From CBFDBF01 sp050287725 (GTDB taxonomy: Bacteria > Pseudomonadota > Gammaproteobacteria > Chromatiales > Chromatiaceae): a stretch of DNA of 17,099 bases. Shown here one piece after another: positions 5,571-15,000 of this stretch. The position numbers were made by a program, and so were the translations under genes. The stretch spans positions 1 to 17,099 of the forward strand of contig JBNKCL010000061.1 of NCBI GenBank assembly GCA_050287725.1, written 5' to 3'. Each line of letters starts with the position of its first letter. Within the stretch, counting starts at the first letter, position 1. The notes under the pieces are model-generated. The model worked only from the letters and a program-made list of their open reading frames with translations. It did no database searches and was not told the origin of the DNA.

Positions 5571-8240
5571 ATGGAATATTACTCCAATCTGCCTTTGGCG
5601 ATCGCAGTGGCGATCGGTTTGCTGGCAGCCATCGTTCTGGGTCAACGCCTGTACACCTATGCGTTGTTGCGGCGTATGCGTTTCGGAAACCCCGAAGCAA
5701 CGTCGATTACACGCGCGGAGATACCTTCCGATATTCGTCTGATTCTCGAAGAGACCGCGCCCGCACTCGAGGAGCTCGGCTTCGAGTACATCGGCAGCTT
5801 CCGGACCCGGCCGATGCTTCGCAGCGGCGATCCGGAGCCGATTTACAGTCACCGCTATTTCCATCGCGCGACCGGTTGTGTCGCCGGCATCCATCCATCC
5901 GATATCCCGGAACCCGGAGCCACGGCCGGCGTGAGTTTTCAGACGCTGCTGGCCGACGGGCGTATGTTGGTGACGGTGAATCGGAAGCAGTACCAGTATC
6001 TGCCGATGCCGGACGGTTATCTGTTGGATGACGGCTACCTGAACAGTATTGCCGATCAGTGGGATTTGCATCAGCGACGGGTTGCAGATGCCGGATCGGA
6101 AATCGTCGCGGATGCGGAGCAGGTGCGGCGTTATGACGACGGCATCCTGCGGCAGTTGCTCGATCATTGGCGCAACATCGGCTTTGCCGAGTCGGCGGAT
6201 CAAGGAACGGTGCGTCTGACGCCGGGCGGAGCCCGCGGTTTTTTGCGCAACATGATTGCGGGTCACCGGCGGCTGGCGAAATTGCCCCGGATGACGGGGA
6301 ACGAATCCGCGGAAGCGCGCATCGCGGCGGACTTGCGGGCCTACCATATCAACGAAAAAATAATCGGCGGGGGCGCGTTCAGTCGTACCGGCAAGTCGGT
6401 GCTGTTCGCCGTCAGCGCAGTGATCGGAATCGTGGCCTTCGGTCTGTTCTTTTCCTGGGAGATGGCGGCGCTGCTGTTGCTGGTGCTGCTGTTTCACGAG
6501 TTCGGCCATGCCCTGGCCATGCGCGCGACCGGACATCGCAATGTTCAGGTGCTGGTGCTGCCGCTGCTCGGCGCCGTGGCCAGCGGCCGCAAAGACGATG
6601 CCGGGCCCTGGGCCAGACTGTTCGTGCTGCTGGCCGGGCCGGCGCCCGGTCTGGTGATTGCGGTGATCTGTCTGTATGCGGCGCTGGCCGCCACTCCCCC
6701 CAATACGCTGTTGCTGCAGCTCGGTCTGTTCGCGCTGCTTCTGAACCTGTTTAACCTGCTGCCGCTGATCCCGCTTGACGGAGGCCGGATCGTCGAGCTT
6801 TTTCTGTTCGCCCGTTGGCCGTTTTTGCGTTTTGTGTTCTTCCTGGCCAGCATCGTGGGGCTCGCCGCTCTGGGGTTGTGGCTCGACAGCCATGTGCTGT
6901 TGGCGCTCGCCATCGTTCTGGCGGTTATATTGCGGACCATGTGGCGGCAGTTCCGGCTTGCCGCGCGGATCGGCGCTGTCGGCCGGGAGGCCGCTCCCAA
7001 GGCAATCCTGACTGCCATGCATCAGTTGCCCGATAAGACGCTGAAAAACTTTCATCGTCGTCTGCAGGATGTCCGGATGCTGTTGCCGCTGGTTGCGGCC
7101 AGAGCCCCGCGTACCTGGGAAACCCTATTGGGCCTGGCTATCTATATCGCGGTGATGGTCCTTCCCCTGATCGCCGTTACGCCGTTGGTGCCGGTCCGGC
7201 AGGTGTTGGCCGAGTTGGTTACGCCTTCTTCCGATGTGAAGATGCCGCAGCAGGATTGGGATACGGAGCTGGCCAATGCCAAAACTCCGGAGGATCGTTG
7301 GCAGATTCTGATGGCCGCCGCCAATTGGGCGGAGGATGAGGAAGGGAACGACGAGCTTGCGCATAACCGCTATCAGCAGGCGTGGAAGATAGCCGAGACT
7401 TTCCCCGCGGATGATCTGCGGCGGTTGGATATTCGCATCGCACTGATTCGAACCGGCGATCCGGACCGTGCGCTGGCCGGGTTCGGCGACCTGTTGCCGG
7501 AGTTGCGGGCCTTGCGGGGAGAGGAGCGTTATCGTCTGGCGGAGGTGCTGGAGGAGATACATTGGCGGGTTGGTGAATCGCCGGTGGCGGAGCAGATCGC
7601 GCCACTGCGTGAGGCGATTGCGGTGCGCGCCGAGCTCGAGGAACAACACCCCTATCAGATTGCCGTGGACCATCAGGAGATTGCACGGTTGTTGTACCAG
7701 GAACAGGATGTTTCCGGCGCCGAAGCCGAATTGCGGGCGGGATTGAAGGCATATACCTACCCCTATGGCGTAAAGGCGTTGGCGTGGTTGTTGCTCGACA
7801 GCGGGCGTTTCCCGGAGGCGGAAGCGCTGATACGGGAGCACCTGCCGGAGGGGGGCATGATGGAGAGCGAACTGCGTCAGGCGTTGGCGTGGTCCCGCTG
7901 GGAACAAAACGATCGCGCGGGCGCGCGCACGCAGATGAGGGATCTGCTTGAGGATATCCCGACAGAGCGATATTGGCAGCGGTTTCCGCTGTTGCTCGAC
8001 CTCATTTACTTCCATGCGGATCTGCCCGAGGAGCAGAAGCGTTGGCGTATTCAGGCCAAGGAGGAGATCGGAGACCTGCAGTACGGCGTCGATATCCTCG
8101 CCTCCAGCCTTGAATATGCGGATCGCGGACAACCCTGGCTGCGCCGGCAGACAGAGGTGCGACGGACCGTCTTCAAGGAACTGGAATTGCCGCCGTCGAC
8201 CCGGTCGTCGCGCTGCGCGCCGGATACCGGGGAGAAGTAA
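5571..8240 (+). CDS. M50 (site-2-type) intramembrane metalloprotease with C-terminal TPR-like region
   Basis: This predicted zinc protease of the cytoplasmic membrane has 889 residues from the ATG at 5571. One N-terminal span (about 7–26) is followed by a soluble domain of about 240 residues of unknown type. A membrane core starts near residue 277 and contains HEFGH (309–313; zinc ligands and catalytic Glu). The second motif, NLLPLIPLDGG (395–405), has Asp403 as the likely third zinc ligand. More spans follow, the last near 516–535. From about residue 564 to the end the protein is soluble, helical and Ala/Leu/Glu-rich, with repeat-like pairs that look like TPR or TPR-like helices. M50 proteases usually cleave membrane-bound substrates such as anti-sigma factors; the substrate here is unknown. 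A TTG at 5550 (7 codons upstream, after GGAAAGG) is an alternative start. The gene converges with pmbA, 9 bp away. Confidence 0.9.
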   Translation: MEYYSNLPLAIAVAIGLLAAIVLGQRLYTYALLRRMRFGNPEATSITRAEIPSDIRLILEETAPALEELGFEYIGSFRTRPMLRSGDPEPIYSHRYFHRATGCVAGIHPSDIPEPGATAGVSFQTLLADGRMLVTVNRKQYQYLPMPDGYLLDDGYLNSIADQWDLHQRRVADAGSEIVADAEQVRRYDDGILRQLLDHWRNIGFAESADQGTVRLTPGGARGFLRNMIAGHRRLAKLPRMTGNESAEARIAADLRAYHINEKIIGGGAFSRTGKSVLFAVSAVIGIVAFGLFFSWEMAALLLLVLLFHEFGHALAMRATGHRNVQVLVLPLLGAVASGRKDDAGPWARLFVLLAGPAPGLVIAVICLYAALAATPPNTLLLQLGLFALLLNLFNLLPLIPLDGGRIVELFLFARWPFLRFVFFLASIVGLAALGLWLDSHVLLALAIVLAVILRTMWRQFRLAARIGAVGREAAPKAILTAMHQLPDKTLKNFHRRLQDVRMLLPLVAARAPRTWETLLGLAIYIAVMVLPLIAVTPLVPVRQVLAELVTPSSDVKMPQQDWDTELANAKTPEDRWQILMAAANWAEDEEGNDELAHNRYQQAWKIAETFPADDLRRLDIRIALIRTGDPDRALAGFGDLLPELRALRGEERYRLAEVLEEIHWRVGESPVAEQIAPLREAIAVRAELEEQHPYQIAVDHQEIARLLYQEQDVSGAEAELRAGLKAYTYPYGVKALAWLLLDSGRFPEAEALIREHLPEGGMMESELRQALAWSRWEQNDRAGARTQMRDLLEDIPTERYWQRFPLLLDLIYFHADLPEEQKRWRIQAKEEIGDLQYGVDILASSLEYADRGQPWLRRQTEVRRTVFKELELPPSTRSSRCAPDTGEK

Positions 8241-8249
8241 GGCGTCGCT

Positions 8250-9596
8250 TTAACCGTTACCGGCTACGGTCATGCGTTCGAGCAGCCAGGAACCGGTACG
8301 AATGCTGCCGCGGCGCTCTTCGTCGTTGGCCACTGCGCGCAGTTGCCGGAACATCTCCTGCAGGTTGCCGGCGATGGTGATCTCCTCCACCGGGTAGCGG
8401 ATCTCGCCTCCCTCCACCCAGAAGCCGGCGGCGCCGCGCGAGTAGTCGCCGGTCACGATGTTTACTCCCTGCCCCATCATCTCGGTTACCAGCAGGCCGG
8501 TTCCCATCTCCCCCAGCAGCCCCGGCAGATCCAGGGGGCCGGGGTCGATGGTGAGGTTGCGCACCCCGCCGGCGTTGCCGGTGGTCTCCATCCCGAGCTT
8601 GCGGGCGGAGTAGCTGTCCAGCACATAGCCCTCAAGCACCCCGTTCCGCACGATGTCGCGGGGGGTGGTGGCCACCCCTTCGTTGTCGAACGGGGCGCTG
8701 GCGAGGCCGCGCGGGAGTAGCGGGTTTTCGTGAATATGGACGAACTCCGGAAAGATCTGTTTTCCCAGGTGATCCAGCAGGAAAGTCGCCTGGCGGTAGA
8801 GGGCGGGGCCGCGGATCGCCCCGATCAGGCTGCGCAGGAGCGAGACCGCCACCTCCGCCTGAAAGATCACCGGGCAGTCGCAGGTGCCGATAGAACGCGC
8901 GCCCAGGCGGGCGATGGCGCGCTCCGCCGCCCGGCGGCCCACCTGCTCCGGGGCCTCCAGATCCGCCGCCGCCCGGCCCACCGTATACCAGTAGTCCCGC
9001 TGCATGGAGTCGTCCTGCTGGCCGATCACGGCGCAACTCAGGCTGTGGCGGCTGGTGGGATAACCGCCGAGGAAACCGTGGCTGTTGCCGTAGACGTAGG
9101 TGCCGCTGTGGCTGCTGAGGGTGGCCCCTTCGGAATTGCTGATGCGCGGGTCCAGGGCGCGGGCGGCCGCCTCGCAGCTCTTGGCGATCTCGATAGCGTC
9201 CTCCACCGGCAGCGCCCAGGGGTGGAAGAGATCCAGGTCGGGCTGTTCGCGGGCCATGCGGTCGGCATCGGCCAGCCCCGCATACTCATCCTCGCCGGTG
9301 TAGCGGGCGATGTTGCAGGCGGCTCGCACCGTTTCCTGCAGCGCCGCCGGGGTGAGGTCGGTGGTGCTGGCGGAACCCTTGCGTTGGCCGAAGTAAACGG
9401 TCACTCCGATGCCGCCGTCACGGGTATGTTCGATGGTCTCCACCTCGCCCATGCGAACCGTAGCCGCCAGTCCGCTGCTGTGGCTGACGCCCGCCTCGGC
9501 GGCGTCCGCCCCCTGCCGCTTGGCCTCCGCCAACAGCTCGGTCACCTTCTGTTCCAGTTCCGCCTGGCGCTTTCTGATTTCTTCTGCCTGTTGCAT
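8250..9596 (-). CDS. pmbA: Metalloprotease subunit PmbA/TldE
   Basis: This is the TldE half of the TldD/TldE heterodimeric protease, which in E. coli matures microcin B17 and degrades unfolded peptides such as CcdA. It lacks the zinc motif of TldD, as expected for this subunit. With the ATG at 9596 it has 448 residues, close to the usual 450. The N-terminus is a helix (EEIRKRQAELEQKVTELL). It is followed by family features such as TVRMGEVETIEHTRDGGIGV, the region NSEGATLSSHSGTYVYGNSHGF, and the C-terminal WVEGGEIRYPVEEITIAGNL. A GTG at 9623 would add nine residues and overlap tldD by 8 bp, but it has no Shine-Dalgarno site and those residues look extraneous. It lies 19 bp after tldD and is almost certainly in the same operon. 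Confidence 0.95.
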   Translation of the reverse strand: MQQAEEIRKRQAELEQKVTELLAEAKRQGADAAEAGVSHSSGLAATVRMGEVETIEHTRDGGIGVTVYFGQRKGSASTTDLTPAALQETVRAACNIARYTGEDEYAGLADADRMAREQPDLDLFHPWALPVEDAIEIAKSCEAAARALDPRISNSEGATLSSHSGTYVYGNSHGFLGGYPTSRHSLSCAVIGQQDDSMQRDYWYTVGRAAADLEAPEQVGRRAAERAIARLGARSIGTCDCPVIFQAEVAVSLLRSLIGAIRGPALYRQATFLLDHLGKQIFPEFVHIHENPLLPRGLASAPFDNEGVATTPRDIVRNGVLEGYVLDSYSARKLGMETTGNAGGVRNLTIDPGPLDLPGLLGEMGTGLLVTEMMGQGVNIVTGDYSRGAAGFWVEGGEIRYPVEEITIAGNLQEMFRQLRAVANDEERRGSIRTGSWLLERMTVAGNG

Positions 9597-9615
9597 GGGT
9601 TTCCCGTTCGCTCGC

Positions 9616-11058
9616 TTAGGCACTGGTGCCGCCGACAGTGAGATGGTCCACCTTCAGGGTGGGTTGCCCCACCCCTACCGGCACGCTCTGTCCCTCCTTG
9701 CCGCAGACGCCGACCCCTTCGTCCAGTTGCAGGTCGTTGCCCACCATGCTGACCCGGGTCAGCACCTCCGGACCGTTACCGATCAGGGTGGCGCCCTTCA
9801 CCGGCCGGGTGACCCGGCCGTCCTCGATCAGGTAGGCCTCGCTGGCGGAGAAGACGAATTTGCCGGAGGTGATATCCACCTGGCCGCCGCCGAAGTTCAC
9901 CGCATACAGCCCCTTTTTCACCGAGCGCAGGATCTCCTCCGGGTGGTGGTCGCCGGGGAGCATGTAGGTGTTGGTCATGCGCGGCAACGGCAGGTGGGCG
10001 TAAGATTCCCGCCGGCCGTTGCCGGTGGGGGCCATGCCCATCAGGCGGGCATTGAGGCGGTCCTGCATGAAACCCTTGAGGATGCCGTCTTCGATCAATA
10101 CCGTCTGCTGGGAAGGGGTTCCCTCGTCATCGATATTGAGCGAACCGCGCCGGCCGGGGAGGGAGCCGTCGTCCACCACGGTGCAGCCGGGGGCCGCCAC
10201 CCGTTGACCCAGACGTCCGGCGAAGGCGGAGCTGCCCTTGCGGATGAAGTCCCCCTCCAGGCCGTGACCCACCGCCTCGTGCAGCAGCACACCGGGCCAA
10301 CCCGGTCCCAGCACCACGGGCATGACCCCGGCAGGGGCCGCAGTGGCCTCCAGATTCGTCAGGGCCTGACGGGCCGCCTCGCGGGCATAGTGGAGGGCGC
10401 GATCGGCGTCCAGGAAAAAGGTCAGCGGCTGGCGGGCGCCGCCGCCGGATGAGCCCTGTTCCCGTCGACCGTTTTGTTCCGCGATCACGTGCACGTTGCA
10501 GCGCACCAGAGGCCGGACATCGCCGCTCAGGGAGCCGTCCGCCGCCGCGATCAGCACCACGTCGTGGGCGGCCACCAGGCTGACGTTGACCTGTTTGATG
10601 CGCGGGTCCTGGGCGCGTGCCTCGGCGTCCAGCCGCAGCAACAGTTCGATCTTCTCCTGTTCGCCCAGGGTGGTGAGCGGATTGATCGGGTCGTACAGCC
10701 GGCGTTGGCTGGGGACCCCGTGGATGCGGACCGGGACCTTGCCGCCGCCTTGGGCGATGGCGCGCGCGGTGTGGCCCGCCTCCAGCAGCGCTCCCCGTTC
10801 GATCTCGTCGGTGTAGGCGAAGCCGGTCTTTTCGCCGCTGATGACGCGTACCCCCACTCCCTGCTCGATGTTGAAGGAGCCGTCTTTTACGATGCCGTCT
10901 TCCAGCGACCAGGATTCCAGACGGCTGGTCTGAAAATAGGCGTCGGCGGCGTCGATGCCGCCACCCAGCAGGTCTCCCAGCAACCGGTCCAGATCCCGGT
11001 CCTCCAGGGAGGCCGGTACGAGAATGGTCTGGCGGGCAATATCGAGGGAGTCGGTCAT
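9616..11058 (-). CDS. tldD: Metalloprotease TldD
   Basis: This is the catalytic subunit of the TldD/TldE cytosolic protease. It has 480 residues, the usual length for the family (E. coli 481). The zinc motif HEAVGHGLEGD is at 260–270: HExxxH with His260, Glu261 and His265. Cys452 in GVCGKEGQSVPVG is the expected third zinc ligand. Other family features are PGWPGVLLHEAVG, CTVVDDGSLPGRRG and NLDQLDEG-like residues near the C-terminus. Family knowledge gives the role: the heterodimer takes extended or unfolded peptides into a chamber and cleaves them at the TldD zinc. The ATG at 11058 follows the nitrilase stop by 9 bp and has no obvious Shine-Dalgarno site, which suggests translational coupling. 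pmbA follows immediately. Its natural substrate here is unknown; no bacteriocin precursor gene is visible in the window. Confidence 0.97.
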   Translation of the reverse strand: MTDSLDIARQTILVPASLEDRDLDRLLGDLLGGGIDAADAYFQTSRLESWSLEDGIVKDGSFNIEQGVGVRVISGEKTGFAYTDEIERGALLEAGHTARAIAQGGGKVPVRIHGVPSQRRLYDPINPLTTLGEQEKIELLLRLDAEARAQDPRIKQVNVSLVAAHDVVLIAAADGSLSGDVRPLVRCNVHVIAEQNGRREQGSSGGGARQPLTFFLDADRALHYAREAARQALTNLEATAAPAGVMPVVLGPGWPGVLLHEAVGHGLEGDFIRKGSSAFAGRLGQRVAAPGCTVVDDGSLPGRRGSLNIDDEGTPSQQTVLIEDGILKGFMQDRLNARLMGMAPTGNGRRESYAHLPLPRMTNTYMLPGDHHPEEILRSVKKGLYAVNFGGGQVDITSGKFVFSASEAYLIEDGRVTRPVKGATLIGNGPEVLTRVSMVGNDLQLDEGVGVCGKEGQSVPVGVGQPTLKVDHLTVGGTSA

Positions 11059-11067
11059 AGCGTCAGT

Positions 11068-11898
11068 TCAACTGCATTTGATGCGGCGGTGGTTGAGGAC
11101 GGGGAAGGTGCGGCGGGTTTTTGCCAAGTGGTCCAGGTGCAGCTCTCCCAGCACGAAGCCGGAACCTTTGGGGAGCTGGTCCAGAATGGTGCCCCAGGGG
11201 TCCACGATCATGCTTTGGCCGTGGGTTTGGCGTCCGCCCACATGGAATCCCCCCTGCGCTGCGGCGATGACGTAGGAGAGGTTTTCGATCGCGCGGGTCC
11301 GAATCAGCGGTTCCCAATGCGCCTTGCCGGTGACGGCGGTGAAGGCGGCGGGAAGGGCGATCAGCTCCACCCCCTGATCCGCCAGGTTGCGGAACAGCTC
11401 GGGGAACCGCAGGTCGTAGCAGATCGCGACCCCCAGCCGTCCGAACGGCGAGTCCACCACCAACACCTCGGAACCGGGTTCGATGCTTGCGGACTCCCGG
11501 TAGTTTTCATCGGTTTCCGGCACATGGACGTCGAACAGATGGATCTTGTCATAGCGGCCCACTCGTCGGCCCTGATCGTCCAGAATGAGGCAGGCCGCGC
11601 GTGCCCGGTCCGGGTCCTGGGCGGTCAGAGGGATGGTGCCTCCCACCAGCCAGACCGCGTGGCGTTTGGCCAGTTGCGCCAGGAAATCCTGTAACGGCCC
11701 GTTGCCGTCCTGCTCCCGGATCTTCAGCAGTTCCCGCTCATCTTTGCTGAGAAAGGCGAAGTTTTCCGGTAGCACCACCAGCCGGGCGCCGGCCGCCGCC
11801 GCCTCCATTGTGAGTTTTTCCACCTCCAGCAGATTGGCGTCGACGTTCGGTCCTGAGGCCATTTGAATGGCCGCGATCTTCGGGTAATTCTCGTTCAT
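11068..11898 (-). CDS. Nitrilase-superfamily amidase, deaminated-glutathione-amidase-like
   Basis: This 276-residue cytosolic carbon–nitrogen hydrolase has the full catalytic set: Glu45 (LPENFAFL), Lys118 (RYDKIHLFD) and Cys160 (GVAICYDLRFPE), with a second Glu in AHWEPLIRTRAIEN. The stretches after the cysteine (RTRAIENLSYVIAAAQGG, HGQSMIVDPWGT, and the C-terminal FPVLNHRR) resemble the Nit1 group, which hydrolyses deaminated glutathione, a repair of a transaminase side product. That substrate is inferred from similarity. The start is set at the ATG at 11898, because the N-terminus then begins just before the first core strand (KIAAIQMAS). An upstream in-frame ATG at 12009 would add 37 residues (Cys/Arg/Pro-rich) with no family counterpart. 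The gene lies between yhdP and tldD, as in many gammaproteobacteria. Confidence 0.93.
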   Translation of the reverse strand: MNENYPKIAAIQMASGPNVDANLLEVEKLTMEAAAAGARLVVLPENFAFLSKDERELLKIREQDGNGPLQDFLAQLAKRHAVWLVGGTIPLTAQDPDRARAACLILDDQGRRVGRYDKIHLFDVHVPETDENYRESASIEPGSEVLVVDSPFGRLGVAICYDLRFPELFRNLADQGVELIALPAAFTAVTGKAHWEPLIRTRAIENLSYVIAAAQGGFHVGGRQTHGQSMIVDPWGTILDQLPKGSGFVLGELHLDHLAKTRRTFPVLNHRRIKCS

Positions 11899-12054
11899 GC
11901 GGTCAGGGTCTCGGGGTTCGTGCCCGGTGCTTTCTGTCGTTAAGATGGGGGTGTGCCGGCCGGGATTCAAATGGGCCTTTCCCTGCCGGCACCGGCGGCA
12001 GAATACCATTTCATGGGGAGGGGGGTGAAACCGCCGGGCGTTATTTTTCGGGGA

Positions 12055-15000
12055 TTACTGTGGTTGCCCATCCGGGGCCGGCGGTTCTTCATGGGCGGGG
12101 ATTTCCACCTCTTCGGGTTCGGCTTCTTTTCCAAACATACCCGACAGCCGGCCCTCCAGCCCCTGCGCTTGCTTGGTGATGCTGGGATTGTCCCAGGATC
12201 CGGTGATGAGGTACTGGGTACTGGTGGCCTTGTCCACCTGTTTGCCGAAGATCTTCTGGGCCAGATAGATCGCGGCGCCCACCGCCGGCCCCCCCGCGAT
12301 GGCGCCGGCCACCGGCAGGCTGGCGGTGAGCTTCGGGGTGACGGTGGCGTGCTGGTCAAAGTCGTGATCCACCAGTCCGATACGCCCGGAAATATCGATG
12401 TCGGCGGCCGGACCTTCGATATGGAGGTTGTTGCTGTAGGCATCACCTTCATCCAGCAGGAAAGAGCCTTCGATCAGGTCGAAACTGAATCCTTTTTTGA
12501 ACAGATCGCTGAAATCAAGGGTGAGGCGTCGTTGCAGGGCGCCCAGGTTCAGCAACCCGAACACCCGGCCCAGGCCCGGTTCCACCTCCAGGAAACGACC
12601 TTTCTTCAGTTCCATTTTCAGGCGGCCGTTGAGATCGGTGCTGCTGAACTGGCGCGGGTTGCCGCTCCAGCGCAGGCTGGCGTCGACGGTGGCCGGCGCT
12701 CCCTGGAGGTTGGGTGCAAAGCCCAGGTGTTTCAGCAGTTTCCCCAGGGATTCCGTTTCCATTTTAAAATCGATGGCGGTCTGGGAGCGGCCGTTGAAGA
12801 CGATCCACTCTCCGTGGCCGGCAAAATCCAAGCGGTCGGAGTTGATGGAGATCTTCTCCAGTTCCAACCCGTCCGGGGTATGGCGGGTCACCATCTCCAG
12901 CGGACCGTATGGGCTTCCGTTCAGCAGCAGTTGTTTGCTTTGCAGGTCGATGCCCGGGAGCGTGCGGGGGTCGGTCCAGGCGGTCGGGTCGGATTGCGGG
13001 ATATCGGCCAGGTTGTCCGGATCGATCGCCAGGTCGAGTCGGTCGAGCCGGAGGATCACCGGTCCATGCTTCAGGGGAAGCGGGATGTGGACGTTTCCTG
13101 TAATCGTTTTGCTGTCGATGCGCCCGTCCCAGCCGTTTTTCTCGCCTTTGGCGTCGAGCGTTACCTCTTCCAGCAACGTATCCCCGTAACGCAGCCGGCC
13201 GATCTGCAAGCCCTGTAACGCTATCGGCGGCAAACTGGCCGTATTGCCGGATTTGACTAACGCCAGCCACGGATCGATGTGCAGTTTCGCCAACCGTCCG
13301 TCCACCAACAGGCCGGGCGCTTTCGGTAATTTTGCCGTTGCGCCTCCGAACCGCAGATTGCCGCGCGTGAGCCGGGATTGCGGCGTACCTGTATTTTCCA
13401 TCTGCACCAAAGCCTCCAGTACATCTCCGTACCGGATACGTAGCGGTTCGTTGCCGGAGCCCCCGAGTCGGGTTTGAACCGTGAGCTTTCGTTCTTCCCC
13501 CGCGCTTTTGCCGAGCGGGGCGGGTTGATCGATTCGGATGCCCTTAAGGTTGGAGGAGAGTTGCACCGCAACCGGTTCGGTTTTTCCCTTGGCGCGCAAC
13601 GGGGGGATATCCAGTTGGATGTTCCAAGCCGTGCTTCCCTGCAACTCCCCGATCCCAAGATCGGGGAAACGCTTCGCCAGCTTGGCGCTGGCAAGAGTGG
13701 TATTGGCGGTGACGCGGGTGGTGCCGGAGCGACCGGGGGCCGGGTTTACCTCCGCCGTGACCTTCTCTTCCAGCAGGCGGCCCTCCAGTTGCTTGGCATG
13801 GATACCCTCTTCGTCAAACTGCAGTTCACCCGCCAGGTCGGTAATGGGCAACTCCCACCCCTTGACCTGCAGGGTGGCGTCCTGAAGGTCCAGTTTGCCG
13901 TTCAGGCGGGCCTTGCCTTCTCCCAGCGGGATGGCCAGGTCCAGCTCCAGCTTGGCGTCGCCTTCGGCGCTTACCGCCTCCACCAGCGGGGCGAAACGAT
14001 CGGACAGAGGGGTCTCCCCCAACAACCGCAGTTCATCATGGAGTGGTCCGGCGACCTTGCCGCTCAGTAAAAACGGCGACGACTCGGAGAGGTGTTCGAT
14101 GCGGCCGTGCAGGTTTTGCAGGTTGCTCTCTAACAGTTTCCCGGACTCGATCCAGGCGTCAAAACGGTTGTTGAGAAACCGGATCTCGGCGTCGATCTCC
14201 TCCGATCGGGGCCACTGCGGCCAATAGTCGAGGATCAAGTCCTCCACCCCGAACAGGACCTCGAAACGGCCGCTGGAGCGCTGCTCGAACGGAAAGTCCC
14301 GCAAGGGTCCGCGAAAGACGCAACTGCCGTTGATCAGTTTGCCGCTGACCAGACTGCGGTCCAGCCACGTCACCACGTCATCCGGCATGATCCCCACCGG
14401 CAGGTAGTGCGAGGTGGTACTGACGTTGCCGTCGCGGAAATCGGTCTGGAGATCCAGAAAGTCGGGGTGCTCGGGGCTGGAAAAGATCTCCATCAATAAC
14501 CGGGTGCGGGTCTTGATGTCCCGGTTGGAGGCGAGCAGCTCCTTCGATTCCAGTCGCCATCCGTTCTCTTGCGGTATCCGCTCCCATCGCAGCCGGCCTC
14601 CCGCCTCGTCCAACTGCAGGGGATCCCGGAACAGCTTGGGAAAAGTGGCGGTGACGTTTTGTCCTTGCAGCGTCAATTCGCCGCCGTCCTGGTTCAGATG
14701 AAATTCCGCCGCCAGGTTTTTCACTCCGGGGGCCTCGAGCCAGGGTTGGGTGTTGAGTTTTTCCACCCGCCCGCGGCCGCGCCAGCGAGGGGCGTCGTCG
14801 GTTTCGTCGAATTCGATCTGGAGAGAATGGAAGTCGGCCTGCGGTTGCAGGGTGGCGAGGATTTGGTCCAGTTCTTCCGAGGGCAACGGGAACATTCCGA
14901 TGACCGCCAACAGGTCTTCGAGGCGGAGAAAATCGACCCCCGCCCGCAGGTGGATTCGTCCTTCCGGGTCGTAGCGGCTCACCAGGCTCAGGTTGGAGGA

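Noticed and set aside
5247..7055. Long minus-strand open frame (602 codons) opposite the membrane protein and M50 genes
   Set aside because: The product is Gln/Arg/His-rich with no domain-like segments; the plus strand has intact protease motifs and membrane helices.
9597..9623. GTG start of pmbA at 9623
   Set aside because: It has no Shine-Dalgarno site and adds nine residues not typical of the family; the ATG at 9596 gives the usual length.
11899..12009. Longer start for the nitrilase-family gene at 12009
   Set aside because: The extra 37 residues are Cys/Arg/Pro-rich, precede the normal first strand of the fold and have no family counterpart.
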